A DNA stretch of 8,919 bases from an uncultured cyanobacterium (GTDB lineage: Bacteria; Cyanobacteriota; Cyanobacteriia; PCC-6307; Cyanobiaceae). The translations under genes were made by a program, and so were the position numbers. The stretch lies in assembly GCA_903934745.1 (NCBI GenBank), contig CAIZOZ010000292.1:1-8919 (forward strand). Direction: 5' to 3'. This document shows positions 6,673 to 8,919 of this stretch, piece by piece. Within the stretch, counting starts at the first letter, position 1; each line of letters opens with the position of its first letter. Below the pieces are notes generated by a model. The model was not told the DNA's origin and did no database searches. It worked only from the letters and a program-made list of their open reading frames with translations.

Positions 6673-7914
6673 TTACGTTATTTTCAGGTCGACAGCCAAT
6701 TCATTGACGAAAATTTTCAGCATCTCTTCCGTCACTCCCGGCACGGTGACGAGATGGGCGAAGTCGCCACGGGTGGCCAATTGCCAGTGACTGGCCAGTT
6801 GAGGGCCGGGCTTACGGAAGACAACAATGTTGCTATGGGGATGGCGAATGCAGGCAATCCCGGCATTGTGCAACCTGTCGACAGCGTAGTCTGCCAGCCT
6901 CAGCGATTCCTGGGCCAGTTCCGCCAGGCCAGCCTGTTGCAAGCGGCTGATCAAACTCCACAAGATAAGCGTGGAGAAACCATCTCTGGATCCCGAGATT
7001 GTGGTGTCCACTGAGCCCACGTATTCCGCACTGCTACCAAAGTGCTGATCCCGCTTGCGATCACAAAGCACCAGGCCACAGGGAATCGGCGAACCCAGAA
7101 ACTTGTGACCGGAGAACGAAAGACTATTGATCGGCAATCGGAAATCGAAACAGGGAGCGCCGGCAAGGAAGGGCAGCATCGGGCCGTAAAGGGCAGCATC
7201 GATGTGCAAGTAAAAATCCTTGCAGCCCTTGGCATCCAGAAGCTTCAGCACCGCTTCTGGAGATTCGATCGCTCCGTGGAACGTGGTGCCGACGTTCAGG
7301 TTGATGACACAGGGTCGACCATCCAGAGCTGCGAGGATCGCAGCCAAGGCCTCAAGATCGATCCTGCCGTCGCCATGACAGGGAACGACCGTGTGGGGCA
7401 TGCGCAGCAGATGGGCAATCTTGGTGAGGGAGTAATGGGATTCCTCCGAGAAGATCAGCTGGGCATCGGGATAGGCATCGCGGCCGCGCACAATGCCATA
7501 CATATTGCCTTCGGTGCCACCGTTGGTGAGATACCCCCAGCCCTGGCTCAGAGGGAGGCTGAAAATCTCAGCAAAGAAGGCAATGATTTCACGCTCAAAG
7601 TCGCAGGTATTGATGCCTGCATTAGGATGAAAAGGGTCGCCAATATTATTAATATTAAACTTCAGGAAAGGGGCGAGCGAGCTGAAATCCAGGATTCTGC
7701 TGTTCGGAAAGCCGATATAATGGGCGGAGCGCTCAACGAATCGCTCAAGCAGTTCGTTGAGGCGTTGCTGCTGATCGCCCGCTGGATAACGCTGTTCATT
7801 GGCAGACCATGGATCATAGGGACTTTCTGGCGCTATTGGCAATGACTTCACCTGGTTCGGCCATTCATCAGCAATCAATGCTTGAGCCGAGATTGACAAG
7901 TTATCTGCAACCAA
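6673..7914 (-). CDS. PLP-dependent amino-acid decarboxylase, histidine/serine decarboxylase family
   Basis: A cytoplasmic group II pyridoxal-phosphate decarboxylase converting an amino acid to its primary amine plus CO2. From TTG 7914 it has 413 residues; numbers below count from TTG 7935 (420 residues). Fold-type-I features are intact: TNGGTEGN (137-144) for the phosphate region, H167 in SHYS to stack on the cofactor, D246 in HIDAA to hold the pyridine nitrogen, and K278 in SGHK as the Schiff-base lysine. SGHKFLGSPIPCG, ISGSRDGFS and ATRGDFAHLVT closely follow Morganella-type histidine decarboxylase. LAPFLKFNINNIGDPF recalls plant serine decarboxylase, so histamine and ethanolamine are both possible products. 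The N-terminus is about 45 residues longer than Morganella HDC. There is no ATG start. TTG 7914 has AGAGGG six bases upstream; TTG 7935 and 7932 are alternatives. It is the first gene of the run that also encodes a Cache protein, an MFS transporter and a ligand-gated channel. Confidence 0.9.
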   Translation of the reverse strand: MVADNLSISAQALIADEWPNQVKSLPIAPESPYDPWSANEQRYPAGDQQQRLNELLERFVERSAHYIGFPNSRILDFSSLAPFLKFNINNIGDPFHPNAGINTCDFEREIIAFFAEIFSLPLSQGWGYLTNGGTEGNMYGIVRGRDAYPDAQLIFSEESHYSLTKIAHLLRMPHTVVPCHGDGRIDLEALAAILAALDGRPCVINLNVGTTFHGAIESPEAVLKLLDAKGCKDFYLHIDAALYGPMLPFLAGAPCFDFRLPINSLSFSGHKFLGSPIPCGLVLCDRKRDQHFGSSAEYVGSVDTTISGSRDGFSTLILWSLISRLQQAGLAELAQESLRLADYAVDRLHNAGIACIRHPHSNIVVFRKPGPQLASHWQLATRGDFAHLVTVPGVTEEMLKIFVNELAVDLKIT

Positions 7915-7920
7915 TGAGCA

Positions 7921-7926
7921 CCCTCT
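7921..7926 (-). promoter_or_regulatory. Shine-Dalgarno AGAGGG favouring TTG 7914 as decarboxylase start
   Basis: AGAGGG lies six bases upstream of TTG 7914 and is the best ribosome-binding match in the region. The tandem TTG codons at 7935 and 7932 have no comparable site. It argues for the shorter 413-residue product with a rare start codon, which would suggest modest expression. Confidence 0.45.
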
Positions 7927-8058
7927 GATCAACAACCAAATCTGGTCCCAACATACCTGAATGCTTCCTGAGCCGCCGATCCCAGCTTGTCAGAGCGATT
8001 GCCTGGCGACCGGGCCTACGGCAGCGCTGCTGGTGGCCGCCCTGCTGACGCCTGCAGA

Positions 8059-8096
8059 CCCTGGGCGGTGGCTTCGGGCTGTCGATCTGCCCAGGG
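8059..8096 (-). terminator. Inverted repeat downstream of the DUF1825 gene, probable terminator-like hairpin
   Basis: CCCTGGGC at 8059-8066 is perfectly complementary to GCCCAGGG at 8089-8096, an 8-bp GC-rich stem with a 22-base loop that could extend by a G-T and a G-C pair. It begins 12 bases after the DUF1825 stop codon and lies upstream of the decarboxylase gene. There is no T-tract, so it may be a transcript-end stabiliser or weak terminator insulating the two units. Confidence 0.4.
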
Positions 8097-8107
8097 GGGT
8101 CGGGCCT

Positions 8108-8431
8108 TCAGCTCTGCTGATCCAGCTGGCCCTTCATCCGCTCCAGGGTCTGGTTCATCTGCTCGAACATCTGTTCCGGCGTCAGACCGAACTGGCCCAG
8201 CTGGGTGCGCAGCTGCTCCACGGTGAGCTTGGCCTGAAAGTCTTCGGATAGTTCAAAGCGTTTCATGAACACGCGATAGCGATCCATCATTTCCTCCATG
8301 CGCTCGATATAGAGCTTCTTGCCCTCTCGATCAAACTTGCCATACTCACCACCGAGCTGCATCAGCCCCTGGTAATCGCCGAACAGGCGTTTGGCTTCGT
8401 CCTGCACGATTTCGGACTCGAAGAAAGCCAT
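8108..8431 (-). CDS. DUF1825 family protein, conserved in cyanobacteria
   Basis: A 107-residue soluble, almost wholly helical protein with alternating charged and hydrophobic residues and many Met and Gln. It begins MAFFESEIVQDEAKRLF and continues with LGGEYGKFDREGKKLYIERM and LSEDFQAKLTVEQL, matching the DUF1825 family of cyanobacteria over its normal full length. No signal peptide or membrane segment is present. Its function is unknown to me. The start is the ATG at 8431; no strong Shine-Dalgarno is visible upstream. It is divergent from the helix-hairpin-helix gene across a 184-bp gap. A hairpin follows its stop codon, so it is probably not part of the decarboxylase transcription unit. It is the best indicator of the host's phylum in this window. 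Confidence 0.92.
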   Translation of the reverse strand: MAFFESEIVQDEAKRLFGDYQGLMQLGGEYGKFDREGKKLYIERMEEMMDRYRVFMKRFELSEDFQAKLTVEQLRTQLGQFGLTPEQMFEQMNQTLERMKGQLDQQS

Positions 8432-8615
8432 GGCAGCGGCGCCGCTCGGCGGCTCAGGGGGATGTGTTGGCGATTCTGCTCAGCACCGCCGCGGCTGGGG
8501 AGTTCGGATCCACGTATGCGGCCCTGATTCGGCCTCAGGCTGGGGCTGGTCGGCTGGCCCAAAGCCTGGACACACCGCTACGTTCAGTTCCGTCCTTAAT
8601 GCAGTGCAAGCCAGC
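8432..8615. other. Divergent intergenic region between DUF1825 and helix-hairpin-helix genes
   Basis: A 184-bp GC-rich gap that should contain both outward promoters. I could not pick out a convincing -10/-35 pair on either strand. Short open frames across it look like shadows. Confidence 0.4.
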
Positions 8616-8919
8616 ATGGCCCAGCAGCACTGGCTGGATCCCCTCGCCCGTCAGCTGCTGATCGCCACTGGCCAGCTGCCCCGGCCCCAGCGGCCCCGGC
8701 CTCAGCAGCCGCCAGCCGAGCGCTCCCAGGCATTGAGCACCCATGGGGCGGCCAGCGCCAGCGACCATGACGATGGACTTGAACGGGATCTGCTGGCCCT
8801 CAAACTGGCCCGCGAACCGGGCCGGCGCCTCAGCAATGCCGAGGAGGTGCGCCATGCAGCCGCCCTCGGCTGGCGGCTGGATGTGAACCGGGCCACCGCC
8901 GCCGACTGGCTGCGCCTGC
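8616..8919 (+). CDS. Helix-hairpin-helix domain protein, N-terminal part, cut by right edge
   Basis: The frame from ATG 8616 is open to the window end, giving 101 residues. It starts MAQQHWLDPLARQLLIATGQLP, followed by a Pro/Arg/Gln-rich linker (about 22-36), an acidic-to-helical stretch (DLLALKLAREPGRRLS) and then WRLDVNRATAADWLRL (86-101). The DVNRATAADWLRL segment is the opening of a ComEA-like helix-hairpin-helix, where the LPGI-type hairpin should follow beyond the edge. Such motifs bind DNA non-specifically or mediate protein contacts. I recall similar small proteins in Synechococcus/Cyanobium genomes, without a known function. GTG 8604, in frame, is an alternative start. No signal peptide is apparent. 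Confidence 0.72.
   Translation, partial: MAQQHWLDPLARQLLIATGQLPRPQRPRPQQPPAERSQALSTHGAASASDHDDGLERDLLALKLAREPGRRLSNAEEVRHAAALGWRLDVNRATAADWLRL

Larger units (their letters stand above)
2254..7914 (-). other. Predicted four-gene transcription unit: decarboxylase, Cache protein, MFS transporter, pLGIC
   Basis: Four consecutive minus-strand genes with gaps of 109, 3 and 44 bp are probably co-transcribed, although the 109-bp gap could carry its own promoter. The unit is less GC-rich than its flanks (for example 27 of 60 bases G or C at 3841-3900, against 43 of 60 at 1021-1080 and 48 of 60 at 8641-8700). It is bounded by a convergent gene on the left and a probable hairpin downstream of the DUF1825 gene on the right. 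I found no confident -35/-10 pair upstream of the decarboxylase. The grouping is inferred from strand and spacing. Confidence 0.6.

Noticed and set aside
7042..7845. 267-codon plus-strand open frame opposite the decarboxylase
   Set aside because: It is fully antisense to a gene with intact catalytic motifs and its translation resembles no family; a shadow.
7936..8107. Promoter for the decarboxylase run
   Set aside because: CTGACA-like and TATGTT-like words occur on the minus strand but about 32 bases apart, too far for a sigma-70 pair.

Overview
The window most likely comes from a GC-rich cyanobacterium of the Synechococcus/Cyanobium type. At the right end lies a clear DUF1825 protein, a family I know only from cyanobacteria. 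Next to it is the start of a picocyanobacterial-looking helix-hairpin-helix protein. The hexamer CGATCG (core of the cyanobacterial HIP1 palindrome) occurs about eleven times, with one full GCGATCGC at 745-752. The species cannot be named from this.

Layout. Positions 1-824 (minus, cut by the left edge) encode the N-terminal part of a prokaryotic pentameric ligand-gated ion channel (pLGIC-2). Facing away from it, with 5' ends that nearly touch or overlap, is an exported type-1 periplasmic ligand-binding protein (832-2016, plus) with no visible ABC transporter partner. After a 237-bp convergent gap comes a run of four minus-strand genes, read from right to left: a PLP-dependent histidine/serine decarboxylase-family enzyme (7914-6673), a two-helix Cache-type membrane protein with a degenerate histidine-kinase-like region and a Calx-beta module (6563-4701), an MFS transporter (4697-3537), and a complete second channel, pLGIC-1 (3492-2254). 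The right end holds the DUF1825 gene (8431-8108, minus) and the divergent 5' part of the helix-hairpin-helix gene (8616 onward).

How the genes may work together. The four-gene run places an enzyme that makes a small primary amine from an amino acid beside a transporter, a membrane sensor-like protein and a Cys-loop-type channel. Bacterial relatives of that channel (ELIC) are gated by primary amines. The simplest reading is an amine-based signalling or homeostasis cassette: make the amine, move it across the membrane, and sense it with a channel. The second channel gene and the ligand-binding protein next door suggest that the locus as a whole handles small amino-acid-like ligands. The family assignments are strong; the functional linkage is inference.

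Composition. The run from about 2254 to 7935 is visibly less GC-rich than both flanks, so the cassette may have been acquired or may evolve differently from the surrounding genome. I saw no transposase, integrase, tRNA, rRNA or CRISPR array.
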